Positions 16,710 to 25,284 of a DNA stretch of 64,000 nucleotides are shown here, in pieces. The position numbers and the translations under genes were made by a program. The notes under the pieces were generated by a model. It was given only the letters and a program-made list of their open reading frames with translations. It made no database searches and was not told the DNA's origin. Each line of letters opens with the position of its first letter. Position 1 is the first letter of the stretch. The stretch is from a halophilic archaeon SHRA6 (GTDB lineage Archaea; Halobacteriota; Halobacteria; Halobacteriales; Haloferacaceae). The DNA lies in assembly GCA_005239175.1 (NCBI GenBank), contig SOPS01000004.1, positions 776,112 to 840,111 of the forward strand, given 5' to 3'.

Positions 16710-17743
16710 TGTTCCCTCCCGTCGTGGTCACTGGTAGATGGCACGTCCGCGTGTGGATGCGTGCCCGCGTCAGCTACGAAGTCAGCGCCAGGGATCGATT
16801 CGGATGCAGTTTGACCGTCTGCATCCGGCACGTCCGGTTCCTCGGCCATCGCAGGGATCCAAGGCTCTGCCGGCGCGTGCTCGTCCAATACGTTGGCGTC
16901 TCCATCGCCTCCAGTCTCAGCAGTAGTCCCGCCGTCGGTCGCCGGCACGGCCGTTCCGGGGGTTCGCCCGGCGCTCAGGAGCAGCCCGATCGCACCGAGA
17001 AACGCGACTGACGTGGCAACCGTGACGGAGATCGACAGAGTCGATCGGAGTGTGTACGCGGTGTACCCGCTGTACGCCGCGAACGGGAGCAACATCGCCG
17101 CAGCACCGATGACGGTGTCACGGGTGATCTCTTCGCCGTTCGTTGCGTCCGCACTGACAGGCAGGACCTCAGTGGCTGATTCCCCCGGATCAGCAGTCGT
17201 GTCCGGATCGTCCGTCGTGCCGTCGGCTCCGGTGGTCGTCTTCCTGCGTGAGGCGTATATCGACCACAGTTCGGTGACCAAGAGCAAACCGAACGGGATC
17301 ACCACGAGCGCGATAAAGCCGTACGTGGAGTTCCCGAACTGGATGACGTAGCCGATGTAGGGAATCGTCAGCATGACCGTCCCGATGACGTTCGTGGCTG
17401 GAACCAACCCTGAATCGACGTTGTCGTTGGCGTCACCCTTCGTTTCGAACGCCAGTGTGCCGCCGCTGGTCGTGACCGCAGTCACCCGGTGTGTGACCGG
17501 TGTTTCGGAGGTCCCGCGGAGGAACGTGATTACGTCACCTTCGGCGATCGTACTCGGGTCGCGTTCGTCGACGATGACGACGTCCCCGGGCGCGATTGCG
17601 GGCGTCATGCTCGCGGTGAGGACCACGAAGCTATGATCCGCCCCGACGGTCACGGGGGCCGCGTACACCACGAACGGGGCGACGACGGCGATCAACAGCA
17701 GTACCGCAGCCAGATTGGCATATTTTTTGAGTTGTAGATTCAT
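16706..17743 (-). CDS. Archaeal SipW-type signal peptidase I with C-terminal extension
   Basis: This membrane serine protease removes signal peptides outside the membrane. The 345-residue protein has a first membrane segment (about 8-29), the catalytic TASMTP with Ser45, and the archaeal/ER-type THRV with His85 in place of the bacterial lysine, followed by acidic residues in KGDANDNVD (104-110). A second membrane segment follows at about 120-155. Beyond that comes an unusual extension with two more hydrophobic stretches and an acidic tail. The start at 17743 lies 4 bases after the previous stop. Its place among proteins with SipW-type signals implies it is their dedicated processing enzyme. 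Confidence 0.9.
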   Translation of the reverse strand: MNLQLKKYANLAAVLLLIAVVAPFVVYAAPVTVGADHSFVVLTASMTPAIAPGDVVIVDERDPSTIAEGDVITFLRGTSETPVTHRVTAVTTSGGTLAFETKGDANDNVDSGLVPATNVIGTVMLTIPYIGYVIQFGNSTYGFIALVVIPFGLLLVTELWSIYASRRKTTTGADGTTDDPDTTADPGESATEVLPVSADATNGEEITRDTVIGAAAMLLPFAAYSGYTAYTLRSTLSISVTVATSVAFLGAIGLLLSAGRTPGTAVPATDGGTTAETGGDGDANVLDEHAPAEPWIPAMAEEPDVPDADGQTASESIPGADFVADAGTHPHADVPSTSDHDGREQ

Positions 17744-17747
17744 GATA

Positions 17748-19220
17748 TCAATCCTCCGTGCCGTCGAGGCAGACGGATTGGTTGTGTTTGTTCGTTGCAC
17801 TGACCAGTGTCAGCGTGTACGCCCCATTGGTAGCGGACAGTTCGGCTGGGAGCGGCCGTGAACAGCTCGTGTGGATGGCTGGCTCGAAAGTGACGATCGT
17901 TCCGTCAGTCGTTGTGCCGCTGAACACGAAGTCCGGGCTATTCGACCCGTTGAAGTCAACCGTTACGTCTTCGCCGACGCGAGCATCGTAGTTCCGTGTC
18001 TCTTGAAGACCATTTCCGGTGACCTGCTGCTCGACGTCGAGAGAGATATCCTCGGGTCCATCGTACGCGAATTGCGCTTGGATTACTCGGGATTCGCCGT
18101 TTTCACACGGGACACAGCCATCATCGGCTTCGTCCTCAAGGGTATTGTCCGCCTCTGCACAGACGAACACGCGGATGTGACTGATCGCAAAGCGATCGGC
18201 GTCTGATCCGTCCCCAGTGCCCGCGCCGTTGTCGTTTTGTCCGGTGTTATCGTTATTGGCGTTGCTCTCGGTGTCATCGTCAGTTTCCGGCGCAAACCAG
18301 ATGAGTTCTGGATCGTTGATCTCCGCCTCGTCGTACGTAGACTCTTCGGGGCCACCTTTGACGAGTACCTTGCAGAGTTCACGGTCAGGCGCATCCTCGA
18401 GTGAGACGAGATCGAACCGAACGCCGATCGTTTCGTCGCCGTCTTTCTGGATTGCGTCCGTGATTTCGAGTTCGTAGTTCCCAGCACCGGGGCCTTCATC
18501 GAGTACCAGCCGGTCGCCGACTGCGATCGGCATGCGCTCGTCCAAGCCATCGGCCTTGCCGAGTTCGATACACGAGATGCACTCAGATTCTGGGACGGGA
18601 CCGCAGGATCTGCCCTCGAATGGGTTCGTGGCAGCACCGTTCTCGATGTGTCGACACTGCTCAGCACCGAACAACAACTCGAGGGTTGCTGTCGATCCAG
18701 CGAGCGACGGGGGAACATCCGGGAGGAACGTCCAGTACACGTCGATGTGTATTGGATCGTCGGGCTCAACACACCCCTCGTCAGGAATTTGTACCCCATC
18801 GACGAAGGCCCGATTGAACTCACGCAGAGAGTCCCGCTCGAATAGCCGATCGTTGTTGACACTGACCGAGACGTCAATGTACGATGCGAGCGGGCTTTCG
18901 GGGCTCGGACAGAGGGTCGCAAGCCAGACTCTGGCTGGATTTCCGGAGACCGAGACGGTCAACCGCTCTTTTCCACCAGAACCCGGTTCGATCGGTCCGC
19001 CGCCAAAGTCGAACACCACATGGCCGTTCGACTCCTCGCAGTTGGCACAGTCGATCGACAGAGCAAGATCTCCAATGACGAACGAGGAGGTCATGGCTGT
19101 TCGATCGGTAAGGAATGCGTGAGTGCGCGCGCCGGCGCTTCCACCGACAGTGGTGAGCACGCCGACGCCACCGAGTCCCATCAGTAGTTCTCGGCGTCGA
19201 ATGCCCGTTTCGCGGCTCAT
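17748..19220 (-). CDS. Secreted TasA/CalY-like protein with long C-terminal region
   Basis: The 490-residue protein begins with an Arg-rich GIRRRELLMGLGGVG signal followed by HAFLTDRTAMTSSF, a relaxed SipW-type cleavage region. The part to about residue 200 resembles the other exported proteins here: VVFDFGGGPIEPG, a Cys-containing beta-rich body, and AEQCRHIENGAATNP (186-200), a variant of the locus motif EQxRHND. From 200 to 490 it has CISCIELGK, an Asp/Asn-rich linker (about 315-345) and a beta-rich end with further Cys residues. It overlaps the upstream gene by 4 bases and is followed by the signal peptidase after 4 bases. Confidence 0.82.
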   Translation of the reverse strand: MSRETGIRRRELLMGLGGVGVLTTVGGSAGARTHAFLTDRTAMTSSFVIGDLALSIDCANCEESNGHVVFDFGGGPIEPGSGGKERLTVSVSGNPARVWLATLCPSPESPLASYIDVSVSVNNDRLFERDSLREFNRAFVDGVQIPDEGCVEPDDPIHIDVYWTFLPDVPPSLAGSTATLELLFGAEQCRHIENGAATNPFEGRSCGPVPESECISCIELGKADGLDERMPIAVGDRLVLDEGPGAGNYELEITDAIQKDGDETIGVRFDLVSLEDAPDRELCKVLVKGGPEESTYDEAEINDPELIWFAPETDDDTESNANNDNTGQNDNGAGTGDGSDADRFAISHIRVFVCAEADNTLEDEADDGCVPCENGESRVIQAQFAYDGPEDISLDVEQQVTGNGLQETRNYDARVGEDVTVDFNGSNSPDFVFSGTTTDGTIVTFEPAIHTSCSRPLPAELSATNGAYTLTLVSATNKHNQSVCLDGTED

Positions 19221-19993
19221 TGGGTAACCTCTGACTCGTCGAATGGATTGACCGTGTTGTCACAGTCGATCGCGCCGATCTCGATGTCGAACCCGACGGT
19301 ACTCTGTTGGTATGCGTTGCCGACCGACTCGTCGATCGACCATGCGAGTCCAAGACAGAGGCGCTCGCCCGGCTCGAAACACGGCGCATGTGCCGGTGGA
19401 TCGAGGAGAACGCCCGTGCCGAGCGGTCCGTCGGTGAGCACATCGAGAGTGCCCGAGTACGGCGCGTCTTGGGGTGCCCCAGCTTCGGCGCCTTGACAGC
19501 CGCCGATGCCGAATATGCCCGTATCGTACCACAGATCGATGTCGAGTACGTCCGAGAGCGCGCCCCCGGAGTCAGTGAGTCGAAGCCACAGCTGTGCAGG
19601 CGCTGACTCCGGCTCCGGCGTGATGCCGATACTGAGAGTGCCCGAATCACCCGGGAGCACGTCGTCGATCGCGACGACGGGACCGGACTGTTCGATCGTC
19701 GACGCGACGTCGTCTTCATAGCCCGCAGTGTTGTTGTAGTCCCACTCGCCGCCGTCGATCGGCTGGCCGGTGAGAAGCTCCTGGCCGTTGCCCGTGTCGT
19801 AGGTCCCGTACCAACCGACGAGGATGTTGATGTTGCTCGAGTCGGTCTGTGCGAGGGTATAGTTCGTATATTCCGGCTCGTTTGCCGTCTGCGAACCGAA
19901 GCGTCGTGTCAATCCGAGTGCTCCGATCCCGACGGCGCCGGCGCTCGCGAGGAGTTCGCGGCGACCCAGTTGTGGTGGTGTAGTTATTGTCAT
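19217..19993 (-). CDS. Small secreted TasA/CalY-like protein
   Basis: The 258-residue protein starts MTITTPPQLGRRELLASAGAV, with a twin arginine and hydrophobic stretch, then a mature beta-rich region. It shares LPGDSGTLSIGI and the PAQLWLRL pattern with its neighbours, where the equivalent is KPGDSGE and NPGYxW. It ends TVNPFDESEVTQ. It lacks the FFSDEES cleavage box of the larger paralogues. The start at 19993 is chosen because the signal begins there; the open frame runs further upstream but is not signal-like. It heads a tightly coupled four-gene run with the next protein, the signal peptidase and the repeat protein. Confidence 0.8.
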   Translation of the reverse strand: MTITTPPQLGRRELLASAGAVGIGALGLTRRFGSQTANEPEYTNYTLAQTDSSNINILVGWYGTYDTGNGQELLTGQPIDGGEWDYNNTAGYEDDVASTIEQSGPVVAIDDVLPGDSGTLSIGITPEPESAPAQLWLRLTDSGGALSDVLDIDLWYDTGIFGIGGCQGAEAGAPQDAPYSGTLDVLTDGPLGTGVLLDPPAHAPCFEPGERLCLGLAWSIDESVGNAYQQSTVGFDIEIGAIDCDNTVNPFDESEVTQ

Positions 19994-20302
19994 GTGTATG
20001 TGGTTCCGGAATCTGTTCGTGTGCCTCCGGACCCGTTTCCGCAATGGGGTGTGGGTGCCCCGGATTGGTTTTCTGTAGCGCGTCTCAGGGCATATGTATG
20101 CATCTGATACCGCTTCCGATTGGGCAGGTAGGATGGTCGATCCACAGTCGTAGACCACCGACAGGAGGTGAGTACCACCCGGTCCGTGGTCCGTACTGCT
20201 CTAATTACTTCGAGATCATGGATGCGCCCAAGGGGTGCCTCCGGAGATTCAGGCTCGAAGATCGAGATGGAAGGCGACGAACGCCGTCGGTCCGAATCGG
20301 CT
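19994..20302. other. Intergenic leader region within the SipW/TasA-like locus
   Basis: This gap of 309 bases separates the first vWA-type gene from the four-gene run. On the minus strand a TATA-like TACATATG at about 20093-20100 could drive the run from 19993, giving a leader of some 75 bases. The leader contains a GGGG/CCCC pair around 20045-20060. Open frames across this gap are weak and judged non-coding. Confidence 0.5.
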
Positions 20303-21859
20303 CTATGCGGGCTGTTCGAACGGATTCGTCTCACCGTCGTTGTGGCGGCACTGCTCTGCAGCGAATCCGATCGCGAACTCGACAGCGTCTGTCTGGACCT
20401 CGTTTCCGACTGTCGTGGGGAGTTCCCATTCGAAGCCGAAACACCGGGTCACCGAATTCGTAAAGCAGACACGTCCCTCCTCTCGAAGGTTGGCATCCAG
20501 CGGGATTCCCGCTTCGAGTGCATCCAGTACTTCCCGCAGCGAGCCCTCGGCGATCACCGTCTCACCGGTGAGGATGACCGATGAGATTTGTGAGTAGATC
20601 TCATCGAGCTCAGTCCCAGTCGGCGAGTCGTAGTACAGGACGGTCCCGTTGCTCGAACTCGCCATGGAGATGAGTGTATTCTGCGCGGTGCTGCCCGAAG
20701 AAACACCCAGCCCGATCGTAAACATCGTGATGTCCGCAGCTTTGGCGTCGGCTGCCGCATCGATCGCGTTCTGAACGTGGTCAGTACCGGCGCGTTGGGA
20801 GATAGTCGGCTGGCCATCGCCGAGAAGGATGATTGCTTGATCGACATCTCGACCGTTGGTGAGCAACTCGTCGGCTGCCAGATCGACACCGGCATCCATC
20901 ATCGTGTTGCCGCCGGCCGTGATCCCCGCGTTGCCGGGCTGGAGATCGTCCGCGACGAGCGAGTGATCAGACGTGAGCGCCTGGACGAGCGAGCCGCTGG
21001 TGTCGAACGTCACGAGCCCGACTCGATCGTTCGGCCCAAGATTGTCTACGAAAGCCAGCGCTGCCGCCTTTGCGTTCTCCATTTTGCTTCCGCTACCGGA
21101 GCCCATCGAGCCGGAGGTGTCGATTGAGAGCATGACGTCTGCGCCCTCGCTCTCCTCACCATCCGCTGCCTGATGGATGTTGTCACAGTTGTCGTCGTAC
21201 CAGACCTTCGCCTGGATCGCATCAGCAAGTTGGCCTTCACCATCTGGATCGTCGGTCGGGAATCCGAGGTCGTCAAGTGCCCTGATTTCCGGGTTGGTGT
21301 AGCCGTTCTGCTCGTTGCCGGTCAGCCTCCCGCCGATCCACATGTAGCCGGGGTTGTCGTAGAGGTGTGTACTGAACGTGACCTCGCCGTAGTCGCCCGG
21401 TTTGACGTCAGCGAGGCGGATGAGCGCCGCGTCAAGGTCGCCGGCATCAATCAGCTCTTCGCGACGGAAGCCCTCGCCCTCGCCGGTCTCGGGATCGAAG
21501 ATCCCGTTCGCCCCGATGACCCAGTCCTCGGCGCCGGGGTAGCTGTCTCGGCTGGGCACCTGATCAAGCAGGTACACGCCGGTATCCTCGTCGGTCGGCT
21601 CCATGTCCTCGTCGACGAACGTGGCGTCCGGGTAGTGCTGCTGGAGTTCCGCAAGCCGACCACGACCGCCGCGGTAGGTCATCCGGTAGTCCATCTTCAG
21701 GTCGAGCTCCCCAGCGGTGAGCGTGTTGTTCTCGAAGCTCTCCTCGTCGCTGAAGAACGCAGTCGTTCCAAGGCCGGCGCCTGCAGAGGCGATCCCGATC
21801 GCTCCCAGCCCGCCGAGTAAGCGGCGTCGCGAGAGTCCAGTTAGGTTGTTTGTTGTCAT
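20303..21859 (-). CDS. Secreted TasA/CalY-like protein with inserted vWA domain
   Basis: The 518-residue protein has GLSRRRLLGGLGAIG (twin arginine), then GLGTTAFFSDEESFENNTLTA, the SipW-type cleavage and maturation box (about 29-49). Residues 50-235 and 430-518 form a beta-rich scaffold shared with its neighbours (DVKPGDYGEV, NPGYMWIGG, EWELPTTVGNEVQTD, EQCRHND at 502-508). Between them lies a von Willebrand A domain (about 241-430) with a complete MIDAS site: DTSGS at 247-251, Thr in ITAGGNT near 314-319 and Asp in LLGDG. It is likely a metal-dependent adhesive surface protein exported by Tat. The start at 21859 is set by the signal; the frame extends 31 codons further up. Confidence 0.87.
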   Translation of the reverse strand: MTTNNLTGLSRRRLLGGLGAIGIASAGAGLGTTAFFSDEESFENNTLTAGELDLKMDYRMTYRGGRGRLAELQQHYPDATFVDEDMEPTDEDTGVYLLDQVPSRDSYPGAEDWVIGANGIFDPETGEGEGFRREELIDAGDLDAALIRLADVKPGDYGEVTFSTHLYDNPGYMWIGGRLTGNEQNGYTNPEIRALDDLGFPTDDPDGEGQLADAIQAKVWYDDNCDNIHQAADGEESEGADVMLSIDTSGSMGSGSGSKMENAKAAALAFVDNLGPNDRVGLVTFDTSGSLVQALTSDHSLVADDLQPGNAGITAGGNTMMDAGVDLAADELLTNGRDVDQAIILLGDGQPTISQRAGTDHVQNAIDAAADAKAADITMFTIGLGVSSGSTAQNTLISMASSSNGTVLYYDSPTGTELDEIYSQISSVILTGETVIAEGSLREVLDALEAGIPLDANLREEGRVCFTNSVTRCFGFEWELPTTVGNEVQTDAVEFAIGFAAEQCRHNDGETNPFEQPA

Positions 21860-21870
21860 GGTTTGTATAT

Positions 21871-21909
21871 CCCCGAAGGGAAACTCCCACCAGTGGAGTT
21901 GAACCACTG
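21871..21909. other. Stem-loops in the leader of the first vWA gene
   Basis: Between the two genes, CAGTGG (21891-21896) and CCACTG (21904-21909) form a 6-bp stem with a 7-base loop, and a shorter TCCC/GGGA stem (21870-21881) lies next to the start codon. Similar short stems precede the other paralogous genes, so these may be leader structures rather than terminators. There is no T run. Confidence 0.4.
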
Positions 21910-21968
21910 TTGCGGCCGCCGGGGGTTCGGCGTGGGAGGGGCAATAATTCACATCGCTCGAGGTGTGG

Positions 21969-23342
21969 TTATACGTCGATACGGAATCCCAACCCCTCGC
22001 TGCTCGGTGGACTCCCTGCTGGCCACGACATTGTGACAGTTCCGGAGATGACGTCGCCTTCGCCGAACGAGACAGTTTGCAGCGTCACGTTCTGTTGGCC
22101 ACCGACGTTACCGTCGACCGCGACAGAGTCGGACCCTGTCGGCGAGGTACCGTTAAACGCGATATCGGATACCTCGATGCTCGAGTCGGCTGCAGACGCT
22201 TTCGCCATGACGACGACTGCATCTGCGATCGGGAGCGGCGCGGGTGAGACAACCACTTCTGAGCCGCCGATGTCCCACTTCGCGTCGCCGTTTTCGATCG
22301 TCAGTTCAAACGGAACGGCCTGGCCGTTAGGCCACGCGAAGTTCTCGGTACCCGAGTGAACTGGCGTGTCGTCAGGCAGCCGGATATCGAGTTCACGGTT
22401 CGCCGCGCCGCCGCCACTGCCGTAGATGCCGCGTGCGTGCCAGACCGTCTCGTCAAGCTCAGGGAACCCCTCGCCAGGGACGCTCACGATGCACGGGTTT
22501 GTCGTCCCGTCGTTGTGTCGTTCCTGCTCGGCGTAGAACTCGAAATCGAACGCAACAGAGTCCGTCTGAATCTCGTTGCCGACATCGGCATCGACTTGCC
22601 ACTCGAAGCAGACACACGTTTCAGCGACGTTCGGAACGTCCATGCCGTCGACTTCGACGAACGGGGTGTCGACGCCTTCGAAGGCGGGACGGTTGGCGAT
22701 CGGCTGGTTCGGATCCCCGTCGCCGTACAGTGGGACACCGTTTTGTAGCGCAGCCATAACTTCGGCGAGCGATCCGGTGGTGATCTCATCACCAACCACA
22801 CCGTCTGGGTCGCAATACGACACCGTGATTTCCATAGCGTCTGCGAGCTCTCCCGCTCCCGGGCCGGGGTCGCCGCCAGTAGCGTCAACCGAACTTTCTG
22901 GCTCTGTCTGGCCGTTCTCGTCGTTCGCGGTCAGCGCCCCACACATCCACATGTATGCCGGGTTATTGACGATCGAAAAGCAGAACTTCCCCTCTCCGGA
23001 GTCGCCGGGTTTCAGGTCGACGACCTGGATGCTGAGCGGCTCACCAGCCTGAAGGGAGATCCCGGTTTCGTCGTCAGAGACGCTCTGGCCGATCAGGCCA
23101 CCCTGGACGTACGTTCCTGTCGGAGCAGACCACTGAGCGAACGAACCCTGATCTTCGGCGTAGTCGACGTGAACGTAGAGATCAAGCTCACCAGCGGTGA
23201 GCGTGTTGTTCTCGAAGCTCTCCTCGTCGCTGAAGAACGCAGTCGTTCCGAGGCCGGCGCCCGCAGAGGCGATCCCGATCGCACCGAGGCCGCCAAGTAC
23301 TCGTCGTCGCGACAGTCCGAATGTATTGTTGGTGTCTGTCAT
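21969..23342 (-). CDS. Secreted TasA/CalY-like protein with extra C-terminal beta domain
   Basis: The 457-residue protein has the twin-arginine GLSRRRVLGGLG signal and the GTTAFFSDEESFENNTLTA box, nearly identical to its neighbour. The scaffold (50-280) contains DLKPGDSGEGKF, NPAYMWMCG, the GSLAEVMAAL helix, CVCFEWQVDADVGNE and EQERHND at 272-278. It has no vWA domain at the position where its neighbours carry one. From about 290 to the end it has an additional beta-rich module beginning TVWHARGIYGSGGG, resembling 'choice-of-anchor' type surface modules of bacteria. It is likely a structural or capping subunit. The start is at 23342. Confidence 0.85.
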   Translation of the reverse strand: MTDTNNTFGLSRRRVLGGLGAIGIASAGAGLGTTAFFSDEESFENNTLTAGELDLYVHVDYAEDQGSFAQWSAPTGTYVQGGLIGQSVSDDETGISLQAGEPLSIQVVDLKPGDSGEGKFCFSIVNNPAYMWMCGALTANDENGQTEPESSVDATGGDPGPGAGELADAMEITVSYCDPDGVVGDEITTGSLAEVMAALQNGVPLYGDGDPNQPIANRPAFEGVDTPFVEVDGMDVPNVAETCVCFEWQVDADVGNEIQTDSVAFDFEFYAEQERHNDGTTNPCIVSVPGEGFPELDETVWHARGIYGSGGGAANRELDIRLPDDTPVHSGTENFAWPNGQAVPFELTIENGDAKWDIGGSEVVVSPAPLPIADAVVVMAKASAADSSIEVSDIAFNGTSPTGSDSVAVDGNVGGQQNVTLQTVSFGEGDVISGTVTMSWPAGSPPSSEGLGFRIDV

Positions 23343-23350
23343 GGTTGTGT

Positions 23351-23366
23351 TTTCCCGGTTGGGAAA
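23351..23366. other. Leader stem-loop upstream of the third TasA/CalY-like gene
   Basis: TTTCCC and GGGAAA form a perfect 6-bp stem with a GGTT loop, only 9 bases before the start codon of the gene ending at 21969 (minus strand). A hairpin so close to a start could affect ribosome access. It could instead help end transcription of the gene upstream. Confidence 0.4.
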
Positions 23367-23469
23367 GACCCCGTGCGGTCTCGAACCGCTCGATCGGCCG
23401 GCCATGTCGGGTCCGAACGGGGTGGGCGATGTCCTCGCCCGTGGTCGTAATTCGATCAGGCCGGTGCGA

Positions 23470-25191
23470 TCAGGCTGGGCTCTGTTCCATACCCGATCCG
23501 TCGTTGTGCCGCGCCTGTTCGGTGTAGAACGTCAGGTCGAACCCGAGGGTATCGCCCTGGACTTCGTTGCCGACGGTAGTGGGGAGTTCCCACTCGAGGG
23601 CGACACAGTGCATGACGCCATCACCGGCGAACGGGTCTCGGCCCGCATCGTCCGCGGGATCCGAGAGTTCGTCGTACGCCGTCGCGCGGTTCCCGTCGAG
23701 TGGGATCCCGTCGCCGCTGGCCAGTTCAGCGAGGATGTTGCCGAGCGTATCCTGCATGATGACCTTCTCGGCGATCGTCTGTGCGGCGAGGTTGCCGAAC
23801 ACCGACGGGATGTCGAGGGGATCGTCAATGTCGTTGAAGAACAGCGGATCGCCGCCCGATCCGCCGGCAGGACCGGCCATCGCCTGGAGAACGCTGGCAC
23901 TGCCGTTGACGTTGATCGTGTACAGGTTCGTCTCAGGTGACGGCGGCGACGGGGGGATTACCCCGGACGCGTCAGCCCGTGCGCTGTCCGCAGCGTCCTC
24001 GGGTGAGGAGAACTGCGATGGACCACTGCCGTTGAACGACTCGCCGTCCGAGAGGACGATGTTCGTCTTCTCGACGCCGGAACGCCCGTTCGTATCGAGC
24101 TCTACCTGCGCATCGTCAATGCCTTCGCCGATGAACGTCCCCGTCGCGATACCGCCCGCGTTCGAGAATGGGTCGGAGTTACCCTCGTTGACGTTCGGAT
24201 CGTTTGTCGGTCCAGTTACCACGTTTGCGAGCTTCTGGCGAAGACCCGAGAGCGCGGCGTCAACATCACCCAGATCGCTCGTCAGTCCCTGGAGGATACC
24301 GGTCCGTGGCCCAACGTCATCGTTGTTCTCGCCGTCGAAGTACGCCACGCCGACCTGTACGTCCGCGTTTTCTGCCTGCAGGTAGTCGATAAACTGGCGA
24401 GCGCCGAGTTCGACGAGGTCGATCTTCGTCGTCTCGTCGTAGGTCGTTCCGTTGACCTGGATCTCGTCAGTACTGACAACGCCGCCGTACTGGTTGTACA
24501 GCATCGATCCGGAGAAGTCGAGCGTCAGCATGATGTCTGCGGGCTCGGCTTCGTCGTACACGTTGTCGCAGTCCTCGTCGTACCACAGGGTTGCCTGAAT
24601 CGCGTCGCCAAGGTTCCCGAGGTTGTTGGGATCGACTGCCAGTTCGGGCTCCGTGGAGGCACCGCCTTCGTCAGAGACGTTGGCCGCCTGCATCCAGATG
24701 TAGCCAGGGTTGTCACACAGGTGCAGCGAGAACGTGATCTCGCCGGAGTCGCCGGGTTTCACGTCGGAAAACTGCACGAGGGTCTCCATCTCTTGGCCGG
24801 TCACGGGATCGGTCCCGAAGTTTGCCTCCGAGAGGGGTGGAATGTTCTCACAGTCCAACAGGGGAATGTTCGCTCCGTTGCTGTTGTCGTCGGTCTCATC
24901 TGGGAAGTCGCTGTAGCGAACGACCTCGTTGTCGATGACGAGCGACTGCTCGCCGTCGCCGTCGTGGTCTGGGTGAGCACTGACGAACTCACGGCCCTGG
25001 CCGTAGTCGTACGTCTGTTGCCAGTCGACCAGCAGGTCGAGCTGGCCGGTCGTGATCGTGTTGTCGGTGAAGCTCTCTTCGTCGCTGAAGAACGCGGTTG
25101 TTCCGAGGCCTGCGCCGGCGCTTGCAACCCCCACGGCACCGAGGCCGAGGAGCATCTTTCGCCGCGAGATTCCGATTTTCTGAATTGTCAT
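23470..25191 (-). CDS. Second secreted TasA/CalY-like protein with inserted vWA domain
   Basis: The 573-residue protein has the GISRRKMLLGLGAVG signal and GTTAFFSDEESFTDNTITT box. Its scaffold includes DVKPGDSGEITFSLHL, NPGYIWMQA and TLWYDEDCDN, followed by a vWA domain (about 217-455) with MIDAS DFSGS at 225-229, Thr in IATGT and Asp in VLSDGES. The scaffold resumes with DTLGNILAEL, GIPLDGN, EWELPTTVGNEVQGD and ends EQARHND (558-564). The vWA sits at the same scaffold position as in the 518-residue paralogue but is larger, with a Pro/Ser loop. It is probably an adhesive surface protein. Confidence 0.87.
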   Translation of the reverse strand: MTIQKIGISRRKMLLGLGAVGVASAGAGLGTTAFFSDEESFTDNTITTGQLDLLVDWQQTYDYGQGREFVSAHPDHDGDGEQSLVIDNEVVRYSDFPDETDDNSNGANIPLLDCENIPPLSEANFGTDPVTGQEMETLVQFSDVKPGDSGEITFSLHLCDNPGYIWMQAANVSDEGGASTEPELAVDPNNLGNLGDAIQATLWYDEDCDNVYDEAEPADIMLTLDFSGSMLYNQYGGVVSTDEIQVNGTTYDETTKIDLVELGARQFIDYLQAENADVQVGVAYFDGENNDDVGPRTGILQGLTSDLGDVDAALSGLRQKLANVVTGPTNDPNVNEGNSDPFSNAGGIATGTFIGEGIDDAQVELDTNGRSGVEKTNIVLSDGESFNGSGPSQFSSPEDAADSARADASGVIPPSPPSPETNLYTINVNGSASVLQAMAGPAGGSGGDPLFFNDIDDPLDIPSVFGNLAAQTIAEKVIMQDTLGNILAELASGDGIPLDGNRATAYDELSDPADDAGRDPFAGDGVMHCVALEWELPTTVGNEVQGDTLGFDLTFYTEQARHNDGSGMEQSPA

Positions 25192-25220
25192 TGATATGTA
25201 TTGGTGGTTGGGGTTCGATT

Positions 25221-25258
25221 CACCCGACGTGGGTGGACTATCCGGCCGGCGATCGGCC
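25221..25258. other. Leader stem-loops upstream of the second vWA gene
   Basis: CACCC (25221-25225) pairs with GGGTG (25231-25235), and GGCCG (25244-25248) pairs with CGGCC (25254-25258). Both lie in the 93-base gap before the start at 25191 on the minus strand, matching the pattern of a short GC stem in each leader of this gene series. Confidence 0.4.
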
Positions 25259-25284
25259 GTGGTTATTGCGTACCGTTTGGTTGA

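Noticed and set aside
16104..16814. Hydrophobic frame on the plus strand opposite the repeat protein
   Set aside because: The apparent Leu/Val/Phe repeats are the antisense of the QTxQD units; the leftward frame fits the operon and has a signal-like N-terminus.
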